Assembly (NCBI GenBank): GCA_951217055.1
Contig: OX578281.1
Location: 12,494,447-12,558,446, forward strand
Direction: 5' to 3'
Origin: Gerris lacustris
Taxonomy: Eukaryota; Arthropoda; Insecta; Hemiptera; Gerridae
DNA: 64,000 bases
Both the position numbers and the translations under genes were made by a program. The notes beneath the pieces were generated by a model. It was not told the DNA's origin. It saw only the letters and a list, made by a program, of their open reading frames with translations, and did not search any database. Positions 23,216-34,197 of this stretch are shown piece after piece (the stretch's first letter is position 1; each line of letters begins with the position of its first letter).

Positions 23216-23694
23216 TACTTTCTTATATAAAGAGAAAGTATTGTGATGGCGCGAAAATTTTATTTTGTGATTTTGATGGATTTACACGTTTTGAGGTCCC
23301 CTGAGTCCATAAAAGTGATTTTTAAAAAAAATGTATGTCTGTATGTAAGCCTAAACTACTGGGTCGATTTTGACGAAATTTGGCATACATGTTCAGAAAA
23401 ATCATAACCCTAGCCGAAATCGAGAAAAGATTTTTAGATCCAAATTTGGGGGCGCTATCCCCACAAACTCTGAAAAAAAGAATTTTCTCGATAACGTTTC
23501 CGACGTTTTTGACGTCCAACTAAAGATTAATCTAATAATATAACCCGTTTTCCCGGGAAAAATCTAATTACCCAGATATTTATGAAAATAACTCTGATTT
23601 TGTTGAAAATTGAAATCAACATAATTGAAGTTTCTGGAATTTGGGACCAATATTATTTTTAGAAAGTTAGTCTGAGGTGTCTCAGACCGATTTC
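23216..23694 (+). mobile_element. Family C element, copy 1
   Basis: It starts with the small hairpin ACTTTCTtatataAAGAGAAAGT, then GTGATGGCGCGAAAATTTTA, ACGTTTTGAGGTCCCCTGAG, a GGTCGATTTTGACGAAATTT block, and ends GAAAGTTAGTCTGAGGTGTC. The (GTCT) core is short here. Function unknown; the organisation resembles other (GTCT)-core elements in the window. Confidence 0.85.
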
Positions 23695-23737
23695 CGATTC
23701 TCTGAATTTCGCTAGGATATTATTATCGGACCCTTCT

Positions 23738-23890
23738 TTTTTAGGGTTTCGTAGATCCTTCTCGAAACCTTTATGCCGAGAGTGATGTGTCTGTCCGTAA
23801 GTCGCTCTTAGGTTCATATCTCCCGAACCGTTTAAGCTATAAAGTTAAAATTTGAAATAATGGCGTAACTTTTTGACCCACACATATTAG
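23738..23890 (+). mobile_element. Family E fragment
   Basis: AGGGTTTCGTAGATCCTTCTC, ATGTGTCTGTCCGTAAGTCG and GGCGTAACTTTTTGACCCA match the reverse complement of 31400-31575. Confidence 0.8.
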
Positions 23891-24790
23891 AAAAATATAA
23901 AGAAGATAAAAAATTAATATTCGCAATTTAATCCCTATTCCATACTTTCCGGAGTTTCTCTCTTCTTGGATCGTGACGACACTTCTTAACAGAGGTTCAC
24001 GGAAATCGACGTGCTTACTCTCCGCTTGCCCACTAGCGATTGGAAAAAATATCGGTCTCTTTGGAAGGTTCCCCACTACCACGCCCAGGTGGTCCGACCG
24101 CCCTCCGCCGCTTTTTGTTAACGCTACAGAAATTCAGTCCTACTACTTTTTGATCCTACCCTGTAGTTAAAGTGTGTATTGATTTAGTATTGGTGTATTC
24201 ATTTTGATAATGAATTATTTCTGCAAATATAAATTATATTCTTTGTACCGGAAGTTCCTCTATTTGAAGTTTATCTTAACTGTTGACCTAGGGAAAGAAG
24301 TCAAAATCAAACCATATATATCTTGTTTTTATTACTTTAGTGGCTCGTTGTAACTTTAATGATTCATCATTTCTCTCCAGCAAATTTATACTATAAGATA
24401 GATTGTTATAAACTTGAAATTCGAGATATTTCTGAAGACTAAAGTAAACAGTTTCATTTAGGTAACTGAGGTTTGTCAAATGCTTCAGTGTTTGTCAAAT
24501 GCTGCAGTGTTTGTCAAACTTTCCTTTACGCAGTGAATTATTAGTTACCCTTTTGCGTCCCTTTTGACTCACTTCGTCAACCTTCTTAGTGCTTTTGAAT
24601 TATCGATGGTTTCTCTTCAGAAGTTCTCGAAGATCGGCATCGCTGTCAAATAGAAACCTCTTACCAAAGCTTCATCTGCTGAAAATTATTAATTATACCT
24701 TCTAAGGTTGTCCCCAACAACATTACTGAGTTTTCACTACATCTCTTTATACTTTAGATAAAATAAAAATAAACTACATAATTATCTGTA
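23891..24790. other. Unique stretch inside the inverted structure
   Basis: No counterpart was seen on the right side of the inverted structure. A two-unit GCAGTGTTTGTCAAA repeat lies at 24476-24520. No gene was recognised. Confidence 0.5.
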
Positions 24791-25008
24791 TATACTAACC
24801 TTTACCCCCACGGGGCTTTTGCTAGGTATTAGTGGCTATGTTTTTCTATTATCATGTAGGCCAAGTAATTAAATGAAATGCCTTAATAGTTTTGTTTCCA
24901 AAGCCTTTAGCAATAGAATGTGAACTATATTATACATTATTCATTCTATTACTCTAAGAATATAATAATCTCCGAATCGTAGGTAGGAGTCTATCTAAAT
25001 ATTTAATA

Positions 25009-25603
25009 ATTTCAAGATAAAAAGAACTTTTTATATACTACGTTTTTAAATTTTCTGTTGAATCGTATGCAATGTTGATAATATAATTGTTATTGTTATT
25101 TAATATATAATGTTAGTGAAAAAAAAATATATTTCCGAATTTATTTACTTCACATAAATGACAACCATCCAGAGAGCTGATCTTAAACCTATAAAAGGAT
25201 AAATCTTTGTACAACGGATCTCCCCAACACCAAATGTAAAGCATGCCATCGATATATTTGAAATAATATAATCGATATTTCCTGTTTTGCTGTCATTCAA
25301 TGTTTATCTATCACAAATTTGAGACCCGTCAAAATGAAGATTGCGTAAATATTGGACATGACAAAACAAATAAAATAACTTGCGAATTTTTTCCGAACTA
25401 ACTTTCCGCACAGCAAAATTTGCTGAAAACTAATTAAATTCTGCTGAAAAATAATGCATTGTCATCGTGTTCTGAGCTATGCTAAAAGTTTCAAATGTCT
25501 AACTATTCGGGAAGTTAGTTAGAAATCGATTGCCAGATTTGTACCGGACAAACAAACAAACAAACAAACAAACAAGAATGCAAGCTAATAAAAACGTAGT
25601 AAA
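25009..25603 (-). mobile_element. Family D element, copy 1, with 12-bp target duplication
   Basis: AAATATTTAATA occurs at 24997-25008 and 25604-25615, and the reading of the right Helitron copy is continuous without the insert. The ends carry ATACTACGTTTTTAAA and TAATAAAAACGTAGTA (inverted). A (CAAA)n run at 25549-25575 precedes the right end. The interior matches 54098-54835 in reverse. The long duplication is unusual for a DNA element and suggests retroposition. Confidence 0.78.
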
Positions 25604-26217
25604 AAATATTTAATAGAAACTAAGTAATATAGTAATAAATGGCAATGCTAAAAATAAAAAATAATAAATAAGAAAATAAAATCAAAACCAATTAGACTGG
25701 GAAGTCATTGAACAATCATCAACCATGATGGTGCATTAAGTTAATTACTATAGTTTCTTCTCATAATATGGCAGTTGCACTAGTAAATATTTAATAACTT
25801 CAGTTCTAGGACAAATTAATAAAAAAAAAAAAAAATCCCCCATTTAAAGAGCATTAGGGGGAGGTTTAAGCACCCCTATCAGAAATTAAATCGGTCAACA
25901 ATTGCTGACGCCATAAGAGCTCAAAGTCAAAAATGTAAATAGAAATTTCAAATTTAGCTCTATTTAAGGTAGAACTAATGGAGATGCGGCAAAAAGTCAT
26001 AGGATCAAAGTTGTAGATCTTTTAAAATCAGTTACCGCTGGTGCGATCAGCTTTTCGATACGACTTACCGTTTAGCCACAATAAGCCTTCATAGAAACTT
26101 TAAAGTTTCATTCGCCATCTTTAATTTTTTTAAGGGGGTAAATATAATAGTTTTTAACTTTTCGGATTTTGCGCGTCGGTTTTGGCCAATTTCCGACCAA
26201 GCGCAGAGTACCTAGAT

Positions 26218-27152
26218 CACCGGTTCTTAACCTTTCTCAACCCACGAATACCCCTTTTTACTTTCTCATATAAAGAGAAAGTATTGTGATGGCGCGAAAA
26301 TTCGATTTTGAGATTTTGATGGATTTACACGTTTTGAGGTCCCCTGAGTCCAAAAAAGAGGTTTTTAAAAAATGTCTGTCCGTCGTCTGTCGTCTGTGCA
26401 GACGCCTGGAGCCTAAACTACTAGGCCGATTTTGACGAAATTTGGCATACATGTTCAGAAAAATCATACCCCGAGGCGAAATCGAGAAATTAATTTTAGC
26501 TCTAAATTTGGGGGCGCTACCCCCCAAAAACTCTGAAAAAACCGGAAAAAAATTATTTCTCGAAAACGGTTCCAACGATTTTTATTAAAAAATTCTAAAA
26601 TGAAGTCCATTGGAATACGAATCCAACGATATAAGCCGTTTTCCCGGGAAAAATCTAGTTCCTGAGAAAATAGCTTAAAACGCGGACGGAGAGAGCCCGG
26701 GTTCGATTCCCCGCCCAGGAGAAGTTATTTTTACGATAAAATTTGATGAAATGTTCAATAATAATTAAATGTACATACGAAAACTAATAAATGGAAAACA
26801 TTGGGCTATGTAATTATAAACTCGTATATGAGAAAGTTTGTCTGAGTTGTCTCGGACCGATTTTTTTGTATAATTAACTGTGCGTACCCCCTAAAAACAA
26901 CTCCTTATTTTTAATACTTTTTATATTAGATAAAGTGTTGTTTAACTACTGCTAATATTGGTACATCATAGAAACACCTGTAAATAGGTAATTTTAATTC
27001 CAAGCAAGGTTTTTTACTTGACAATTCACTAAAAAGTTTTTATTTATTAGACAGAAAAGTAAACAAGAAACCTATTTTTAATTCACCGCGTACCCCTTAC
27101 ACATTTTCGCGTACCCCCAAGGGGTACGCGTACCACAGGTTGAGAACCGCTG
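26218..27152. mobile_element. hAT-like MITE, with family C nested in it
   Basis: The left end CACCGGTTCTTAACC and the right end GGTTGAGAACCGCTG are inverted and match the common hAT terminus CAG-GGTTCTCAACC. The flanks ACCTAGAT (26210-26217) and CCCTAGAT (27153-27160) agree at 7 of 8 positions, an 8-bp duplication typical of hAT. Without the family C insert it is about 330 bp. The uninterrupted site is visible in the right Helitron copy near 27900. Confidence 0.85.
26260..26867 (+). mobile_element. Family C element, copy 2, near full length
   Basis: It begins at ACTTTCTCATATAAAGAGAA and ends ATATGAGAAAGTTTGTCTGA...CGGACCGATTTTTTT. The terminal ACTTTCTCATAT and ATATGAGAAAGT are inverted. A (GTCT) core sits near 26377-26400, and a B-box-like CCCGGGTTCGATTCCCCG at about 26696-26713 suggests a tRNA-derived segment. 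It lies inside the hAT-like element. Confidence 0.88.
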
Positions 27153-27509
27153 CCCTAGATGGTCTAGAAGTACCCAAACATTTTGATGTGGTAGTCATAT
27201 CAGTGGGTTTTGTCACTTAATATATACCTAATTTATTTAGGTTTTTTTTTAAGAAATTTGTTAATAACTTTGGTTCTACTCAATATTTTTCGATGAAACC
27301 AACACTACAACATGCGCAACGTGTTTTCGCTCTCCTCTAAAATAAAATTAATCAATTTCGTTTAGCCAGTTTTGCGTCTATAAAGTCGGACTTGTGGCGA
27401 CAGACACATCTTATACACGGATAAAGTTTTAAAGTTAATTCGGAATGTATGAAATGAAAAAGTATCCAACATTTTTTTAATTCTGACCAATGTACTGACA
27501 AAAGTTTAA

Positions 27510-29370
27510 TCTATATATATAAAATTAAAGTTTTGTCTGTACATTGGTCAGAATTGAAATTTTTTTGGATAGTTTTTCATTTTAGGCATTTCAAAAACCG
27601 AATCCGGCCTTAACTTTTTTCGTGTATGTATGTGTGTCTGTCGCCCCAGTCAGACTTTATAGGCGCAAAACTGGCGAAATGAAATCGATTAATTTTTTTT
27701 CAAAGATGAGTGCAAACATGTTGCGCAATTTGTAGGCTTGGTTTCATCTAAAAATATTGAGTAGAACCAAAGTTATTAACAATTTTATAAAAAAAAGTAT
27801 ATAAAACATAACCTAAAAAATAGGTTGACTCGCCGTAAACAAACCCCACAGACTCGCTATTATATTATTACTTTACTACTATTATTATATACTTCTAGAC
27901 CACCTAGAGACTTACGGTTTTTTGCGTTTGATCGGAAATGGGTCTAAACCCATTGACAAAATCCGAAAAGTTAAAAAAATATATCCCCTCCCCCTAAAAA
28001 ATTAAAGAGGGCGGACATTAAAGATGGCACTTTAAAGTTTTTTTAGAGGCTTATTGTGGCTAAACGGTAAGTTGTATCGACAAGCTGATTGCGCCAGCGG
28101 TAACTAATTTTAAAAGATCTACTAATTTGGTCCTATTACTTTTTGTCGTAATTTCATCGGTTCTACCTTAAAGAGCTAAATTTTATTTTTTTTAAAAAGA
28201 GATTTCACTTTGAACGCTTGTGGCGTATTGACCGATTTAATTTCTGATTGGACTGCTTAAACCTCACACTAATGCTCTTTAAATCGAGTATTTATTATTT
28301 TATTAATTGTTTCTAGAACTAGAGTTATTAAATATTTGCTGCCGTATTGAATGAAGAGGCTGGTAATTAAATAATGCACCATCATTGTTGATGATTGTTC
28401 AATGACTTCCCAGTCTAATTGGTTTTGTCTACTTTTTACTTTCTCATATAAAGAGAAAGTATTGTGATGGCGCGAAAATTCGATTTTGAGATTTTGATGG
28501 ATTTACACGTTTTGAGGTCCCCTGAGTCCAAAAAAGTGGTTTTTAAAAAATGTCTGTCTGTCTGTCGTCTGTCTGTCGTCTGTCGTCTGTCGTCTGTCGT
28601 CTGTGCAGACGCCTGGAGCCTAATCTACTGGGCAGATTTTGACGAAATTTGGCATACATGTTCAGAAAAATCATACCCGGAGGCGAAATCGAGAAATGAA
28701 TTTTAGCTCCAAATTTAGGGGCGCAGCTCCCCAAAAACTCTGAAAAAACGTGAAAAAAAATTATTTCTCGAAAACGGTTCCGACGATTTTGATTAAAAAA
28801 TTCTAAAATATAGTCCATTTAAATACGAATCCAACGATATAAGCCGTTTTCCTGGGAAAAATCTAGTTCCTGAGAAAAAAGCTTAAAACGCGGACCGAGA
28901 GAGCCCGGGTTCGATTCCCCGCCCGGGAGAAGTTATTTTTATGATAAATTTTAATGAAATGCACAATAATAATTAAATTTACATACGAAAACTAATAAAT
29001 GGAAAACACTGGACTAAATAATTATGAACTCGTATATGAGAAAGTTTGTCTGAGTTGTCTCGGACCGATTTTTTTTCTTATTTATTATACTTTTTTTTTT
29101 TTTTTTAGCATTGTTAGTTATTACTGTATTACTTAGTTTCTACTGGCTATTTTTAAAATAATAGATAGAATCAAAACTATGATTTGGAGAGTATTATATT
29201 CTTAATAATGGAATTAATGATGTGTAATATAGTCCTGATTTTATTCCTAGAAGGCTTTGGAAACAAAACTATTTAGGAATTTAATTTAATTGCTAGGCCT
29301 ACATGGTTATAGGAAATATAGCCACTAATATCTAGCATGAGCCCCGCGCGGAGCGTGGGGTGAAAGCTAG
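27510..29370 (+). mobile_element. Helitron-like element, right copy
   Basis: It starts A|TCTATATATATAAAATTAAAG and ends with an 8-bp-stem hairpin (CCCCGCGC-gga-GCGTGGGG), ten bases including the terminal CTAG, then T. The 5' TC, 3' hairpin, CTRR terminus and A-T insertion point are the established Helitron hallmarks. Without the nested family C copy it is about 1.2 kb and non-autonomous. The interior includes a GTCTGTCGCCCCAGTCAGAC segment. Confidence 0.82.
28438..29076 (+). mobile_element. Family C element, copy 3, near full length
   Basis: It has the same ends and order as copy 2, with a longer (GTCT/GTCGTCT) core at 28552-28605 and the B-box-like CCCGGGTTCGATTCCCCG at about 28905-28922. 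It is inserted in the right Helitron copy between GGTTTTGTCT and TTTCTTATTT, sequences that are contiguous (as complement) in the left copy. Confidence 0.88.
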
Positions 29371-29518
29371 TTTTATATATATAGATGTCTTTGAATTTTA
29401 CTAATTTAAAAAAAAAAAATAAATAACCACACAAGCAAGACCTGTTTTATCCCTTATTCACTATTAGCTATAATTCCTTATACAAACTTTTCTAAAAAAA
29501 AGATTGTTTTATGTCCCT

Positions 29519-29545
29519 CCCCCCCCCCCCCCCCCCCCCCCCCCC
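29519..29545. repeat. Poly-C run (27 bases)
   Basis: An uninterrupted C run at the edge of the large inverted structure. Confidence 0.95.
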
Positions 29546-30150
29546 TTTTAAGCCGTTTGAAGTGGTGGAAATTTTTGGAAGGTAAAACCTTACCGGTGTT
29601 TTTCACTTAAAGGGTTTCTGTTAGGGTTGGTTTGTCTTTGATGTTAAACTGGAGGGCAGACACAAGGGGTCCAAACTCTATAGAACAGTTGCCGGACAAA
29701 CTTGCTGAATAAGCTCCTGTTTTTTCAGACCCTCGTTTCCTAATCGTTTCTACTTTCTATCTTAGTCTTACTTTGCCTCTTCAATATCTAATAACAGAAA
29801 AAAAACTAATTAAAATACAAAAGAAAAACTTTTTTTTAAATTAAAAAACTTCTCTTTAACTATTATAATATAAGAAACTATTTGTTGGAGTGGTAAAAAT
29901 AGTTTTTTAGCACCAAAAAAGAACAAGAAAAAACTTCCAAAGAATTTGAAATTTCTATGGAAATTAAGGGTAATCGAAATTAAACGAAAATCTTCTTTAA
30001 AAAAATTTATTTTTATAAAAAAATGAGTAAAGTCTTTTTACACTACCGCATTTGTTATGTACATTTCCAAAGAGTGTTTTTCTTTTACGTTTGTTAATTA
30101 TTATGCAGTGGACGCCGCTTACTGTAATCACGATTAATGTTATCTACCAC
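29546..30150. other. AT-rich stretch, nothing recognised
   Basis: No gene or repeat was recognised. Confidence 0.5.
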
Positions 30151-30153
30151 TTA

Positions 30154-30360
30154 AGCTTTATTTTCCTTGAAGCGACTCCAGCGATAGACGCTCAAGCGAT
30201 AGTCGCCCAGCGATTATCGCTGAGGACTCCTCTTCTGAGTTTGCATGTTACCGTTTTCCTAGCTGAGCGACTCTTAACATGCAAATTCTGAAGAACGATA
30301 GTCGCCGAGCGACTATCGTTGAGCGTCTAACACTGGAGTCGCTTCTAGGAAAATAAAGCT
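30154..30360. mobile_element. MITE family H3, copy 1, TTA duplication
   Basis: TTA at 30151-30153 and 30361-30363 flanks AGCTTTATTTTCC and its complement GGAAAATAAAGCT. The interior is built from inverted GCGACTCCAGCGATAGACGC and GCGATAGTCGC units, giving a strong hairpin. A second copy is at 36337. Confidence 0.88.
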
Positions 30361-30834
30361 TTACCTTACCTAGTGAGATCGAAATAGCTTGGAACGGCTC
30401 CACCCAATACCAATGTATTGCAAATTTTCCTTTTATTGTTATCAATATTTTGTTTATATAGATCAAAATTGAGATCCTTCGATTTTTGGAACGCTCCCTA
30501 ATGGAACGTTACAGTGTCTGGAACTTGGGAGTGAAACCAAAACCAACCGCCACCAAAATCAAACGTCACAAAATCGACCGATGACGATATCGTAAAAGCA
30601 ATATTGTAAAAGTAGACCCCGCGGACGGTGCACTGCTTAGTTGGAACAAACCTTTAGATTAGTTCAAGGATTAGAAAAAATCACAGGGAAGTACTTGCGT
30701 CCAAGTACTTTTTAGGGTTTTCTAGAAGATTAAGCATGCCCGTTATGTAATTATGATTTTATTCTTCGATCTCAAGGGTCCGGGTTCGATCCCCCGGGGG
30801 GGTCACAATGTTTTTCATCGGTAATAACGACTAG
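30361..30834. other. Mixed repeat fragments
   Basis: 30520-30605 holds the complement of the GTGACGG-rich family B-related text (CCACCAAAATCAAACGTCAC, CGACCGATGACGATATCG). 30775-30802 holds GGGTCCGGGTTCGATCCCCC, a B-box-like sequence of tRNA type without a visible 5' half. No gene was seen. Confidence 0.5.
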
Positions 30835-31575
30835 AAAAATTCATTTTTTCAAACCATTTCCATCGCTTCACCATAAGGTATAACCATGAATTATTTCGAA
30901 ATTTTAGGACCACCCGTTATATAGTGGTTGGGGAGGGGGGGAATTTTTGAGGGTATATTTTGACTTATAAAATTAATAAAGAATGAAAAATTTAAAAAAG
31001 CAAATATATATTTGAATCCTACTCTTCACCAGCTTTCATATGATACCCAACTCAAAGTTTTAAAAAAATAAAGTTTTTGGCGCACTTGAAATTTTCGTGC
31101 CCAAAATTGGCAATTTTTTAAAATTTGGGATGAACTCCCGGAATTTTCATCGCCCCACAATAAGGCATTAGCATGAATTATTTCGAAATTATAGGACCAG
31201 CCGAAGTATAGTGGTTGGGGGGGGGGGGAATTTTTTTTGGGTATATTTTGATATTTTTACCCAATAAGGAATGCAAAATTTACAAAAGCTTATATATATT
31301 TGCGTCCTACTCTTCAGCAGCTTTCATTTGATACCCACTCGAAAATTAAAAAAAATATAAATTTTTGAGTTTACAACATTTTTGCGCATATTTAATTTTG
31401 AACTTCTGTATATTTTTCCTGTGGTTGGGTCAAAAAGTTACACCAGTATTTCAAATTTCAGCTCTTTAGCTTAAACGCTTCGGGCCTTATGAACCAAAGA
31501 GCGACGGACAGACGGACACATCACCCTCGGCATAAGGGTTTTGAGAAGAATCTACAAAACCCTAAAAACCTGTAT
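30835..31575 (-). mobile_element. Family E element with internal duplication
   Basis: The plus-strand right end GCATAAGGGTTTTGAGAAGA...CAAAACCCTAAAAA is the complement of the family E start at 23738, with GACGGACAGACGGACACATC between. Two diverged copies of a roughly 230-bp unit lie at 30860-31095 and 31145-31370, each with CATGAATTATTTCGAAATT, GTATAGTGGTTGGGG and CCTACTCTTCA-CAGCTTTCAT. Confidence 0.78.
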
Positions 31576-31621
31576 CAAAATCAAAGCTTTCATCCTTCAT
31601 AATGATCATCAGTGATTATTA

Positions 31622-31805
31622 AGGCGGAAACACACTACCATCACGTCACGTGACGTGATATCACGTCAAAAAAAGTGTGCGGTCTTGATTTAGCAAGTTT
31701 TGTATGTACTGCAGCTACTCTGATGTTACGTCACGTGACGCGATATCAGTGTAGCTTCAGTACATACAAAACATCACGTCACGTGATAGTAGTGTGTTTC
31801 CACCT
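31622..31805. mobile_element. MITE family H2, copy 2
   Basis: AGGCGGAAACACACTACCAT and GTAGTGTGTTTCCACCT are inverted ends; TTA precedes the left end (31619-31621) and TTTA follows the right end. The hairpin interior matches copy 1. Confidence 0.87.
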
Positions 31806-32337
31806 TTTAGTTACATTCATGTGTATATTGTCTTTCACATTAAAAACTTCTTCAAACAAAAAAATGAATGAATCATTGAACAGTGTAGACCCACCGTCCA
31901 ATGATTCATGTCTGGGAACAACTTTAGACTCTAAAGAGTAAAAGTTAAATTAGTTAATCGTGTTCTTAAACTTGTAAATACATATGTTATTATCTTAAAC
32001 ATTGTAATGTAGGAAAGTTAAACCAGTACATTTTAACTGATGAATGATATATAATAAAGTATAAAATAATTATAATTTATTATTATAAAAGCCTACATAA
32101 ATTTAAAATTATTACACAAATAAAACTTCCCTTTTTCTCTATCTATAATTACATCTTGCTTAAATAAATTTATTCACGACACATTTTAAAGAATTAAATA
32201 ATATTATGTTTAATTTAAATAATTAAGTTATATGTGGTTCATCCATTCTTCCCTCCCCCCCCCCCCCCCCCCCCCTCCAGCTCTATTAAATTTAATGTAT
32301 GCCATTATTTACACTCTAAATGAATACTACTGAAAAT
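31806..32337. other. AT-rich stretch with a 21-C run
   Basis: The C run is at 32255-32275. No gene was recognised. Confidence 0.55.
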
Positions 32338-32877
32338 GATTTATGTTTCCGATTTTAAAAATTCCAAGACAGAAATCCGTTTCAGACATCAGGGAACATA
32401 TTTGGTTCCGTGTCTGTCTGTCACTCTGTCGGTCTGTGTGTCCGTGAATCCTGAAATGTGTGACGATAACTTGAGTAAATGTCGACAGATTTTGATGAAA
32501 TTTGGTAGACATGTTCATTTCACCAATGCCCAGGACTAGTTCGTTGGACAACGTTATCCGTTCAAGCGTTCACGCGCAACGCTCGCGTAAACGCGAACTT
32601 CGAATCTAAATTTGGAATTTTAGGTCGGGAAGAAAATCAAACTTTATCTATTCAATGAGACAAACATTTATTTTTTTTTTTTTATTTTTTTTTTAATACA
32701 ATTTTTTAGTAAAACCAACAACGACATCGCTATGAAGTGTTAAAGATCGCTAAAGACTATTATAGTTTTTACACAATAAACAATATAACAATAAAGTAAT
32801 ATAACAATAATGTTAATATAACAATAAAGTACATGATAGAATGTGAGGAAGCTATGTGCCACACTAATTGGCAGTCT
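32338..32877 (-). mobile_element. Family B element, end-truncated
   Basis: It begins at CCGATTTTAAAAATTCCAAG, lacking the terminal hairpin, and runs through the GTCTGTCTGTCACTCTGTCGG core, the GCGTTCACGCGCAACGCTCG palindrome and CGACATCGCTATGAAGTGTT, to CCACACTAATTGGCAGTCTA at 32877. Confidence 0.87.
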
Positions 32878-32879
32878 AT

Positions 32880-33374
32880 TTTATTTTTGTTTGTTTCGTG
32901 TATATTTATTAATTAAAAATACGTAATCTGACTAAAATTAATTAGTTCAGTTTAAAATATAGATATTACTGACAACCTAGTGACAAGGCTTCTCTAAATA
33001 AAACGCTTACAGTTATTGCTTTGAAAAAGAAAAAAAATAAAATAAATCCTGCATTTCATATTAAATCTAAAATATCTTCTGCTCCACTTGTCAAAAGTAT
33101 AAAATATTTTTCTATTTTATTTTTTTCTCTCTCCCACTGATAGAAAGTCGTTTTTTTCCTAGTTCAACAAATCTTTCGGCCAGTACTATCGCATTGTCTG
33201 TGGATTTTTGGCTCGTTGAAATGACTAGTGTCGCTTTTTTCGCGTATCTATATTTAAGAGTATACGGAGCTGCATTTCTCTTTTTTCTTCTATTTTAGTA
33301 TCTTTCATAAATATAACTTTAGTTTTACGCTTATATTTCGGTATTGAAATTCGAGTTTAAAATTCATTTATTTG
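32880..33374. other. AT-rich stretch, nothing recognised
   Basis: No gene or repeat family was recognised. Confidence 0.5.
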
Positions 33375-33586
33375 GAGTAGTTGGGTCTTTTAGGGTATAA
33401 TAAGTACAAATTTACTTTTCAATAATGGCTATATTTCGACCTACTTGGTCATCTTCAGGCTTAAAACATCGAAACATCATACACATGAGATTTATATAAA
33501 CAATTTTTACACTATTATTACGTCAAAAGCTACAGTAACTAATAAATTAAGTTTTTTATTGTAATCGATTTCAAATAAAATATAAA

Positions 33587-34023
33587 TAGACTGCCAATTA
33601 GTGTGGCACATAGCTTCATCGCATCCTATCATGTACTTTATTGTTATATTAACATTAAAATTATATTTATATTACATTATTCTTATATTGTCTTATATAG
33701 TGTAAAAACTATTAATAGTTTTAGCGATCTTTAACACTTCATAGCGGTGTCGCTGTTGGTTTTACTAAAAAATTGTATTTGAAAAAAATGTATGTCTCAT
33801 TGAATAGATGAAGTTAGATTTTTCTCCCGACCTAAAATTCAAATTTTAATTTGAAGTTCACGTTTACGCGAGAGTTGCTCGTGAACGCTTGGACGGATAA
33901 CGTTGTCCAACGAACTCGTCTTGAGCATTGCTAAAATGAACATGTCTACCAAATTTCATCAAAATCGGTCGAAATTTACTCAAGTTATCGTCGCACGTTT
34001 CATAATTTGCGGACACACAGACC

Positions 34024-34067
<44 letters not shown>

Positions 34068-34197
34068 CGAAACCAAAAATGTTCCCTGATGTCGGAAATG
34101 GATTTCTGTCTTGGAATTTTTAAAATCGGAGGCATAAAAGTTTTTCGTTCTCAAAAGTGAACACAATGCTTCCGTTACCTTCGGTAAGCTCGGAAGC
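33587..34197 (+). mobile_element. Family B element, full length with mapped ends
   Basis: Comparison with the intact opposite arm places the ends at TAGACTGCCAATTAGTG and GCTCGGAAGC. The filled site has 3 + 5 A residues where the empty site has 6, so at most a 2-bp AA duplication, or none if flanking A residues belong to the element. The core holds about nine (GACA) units at 34024-34063. Confidence 0.9.

Larger units (their letters stand above)
24795..27509 (-). mobile_element. Helitron-like element, left copy, with three insertions
   Basis: On the minus strand it parallels the right copy. It ends with a GCCCCGTGGGGG hairpin and GGTTAG at 24795, a one-base variant of the expected CTAG terminus. 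Its 5' end merges with that of the right copy around the TATATATA at 27510-27520. It is lengthened by a family D insertion (25009-25603) and a hAT-like element (26218-27152) that itself carries family C. No Rep/helicase coding sequence remains. Confidence 0.75.
22983..29515. repeat. Large nested inverted structure
   Basis: The outer segments (22983-23130 and 29380-29515) are reverse complements, as are most of 24795-27509 and 27510-29370. The inverted core consists of two Helitron-like copies meeting near 27510. Asymmetry comes from insertions on the left (families C, D and a hAT-like element, and about 1.6 kb at 23135-24790) and one family C copy on the right. Individual parts are listed separately. 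Confidence 0.8.

Noticed and set aside
26258..28818. Minus-strand frames of 105 and 91 codons with similar protein sequence
   Set aside because: The similarity reflects two copies of non-coding family C; frames such as RRLHRRQTTDDRRQTDDR come from the (GTCT) tract.
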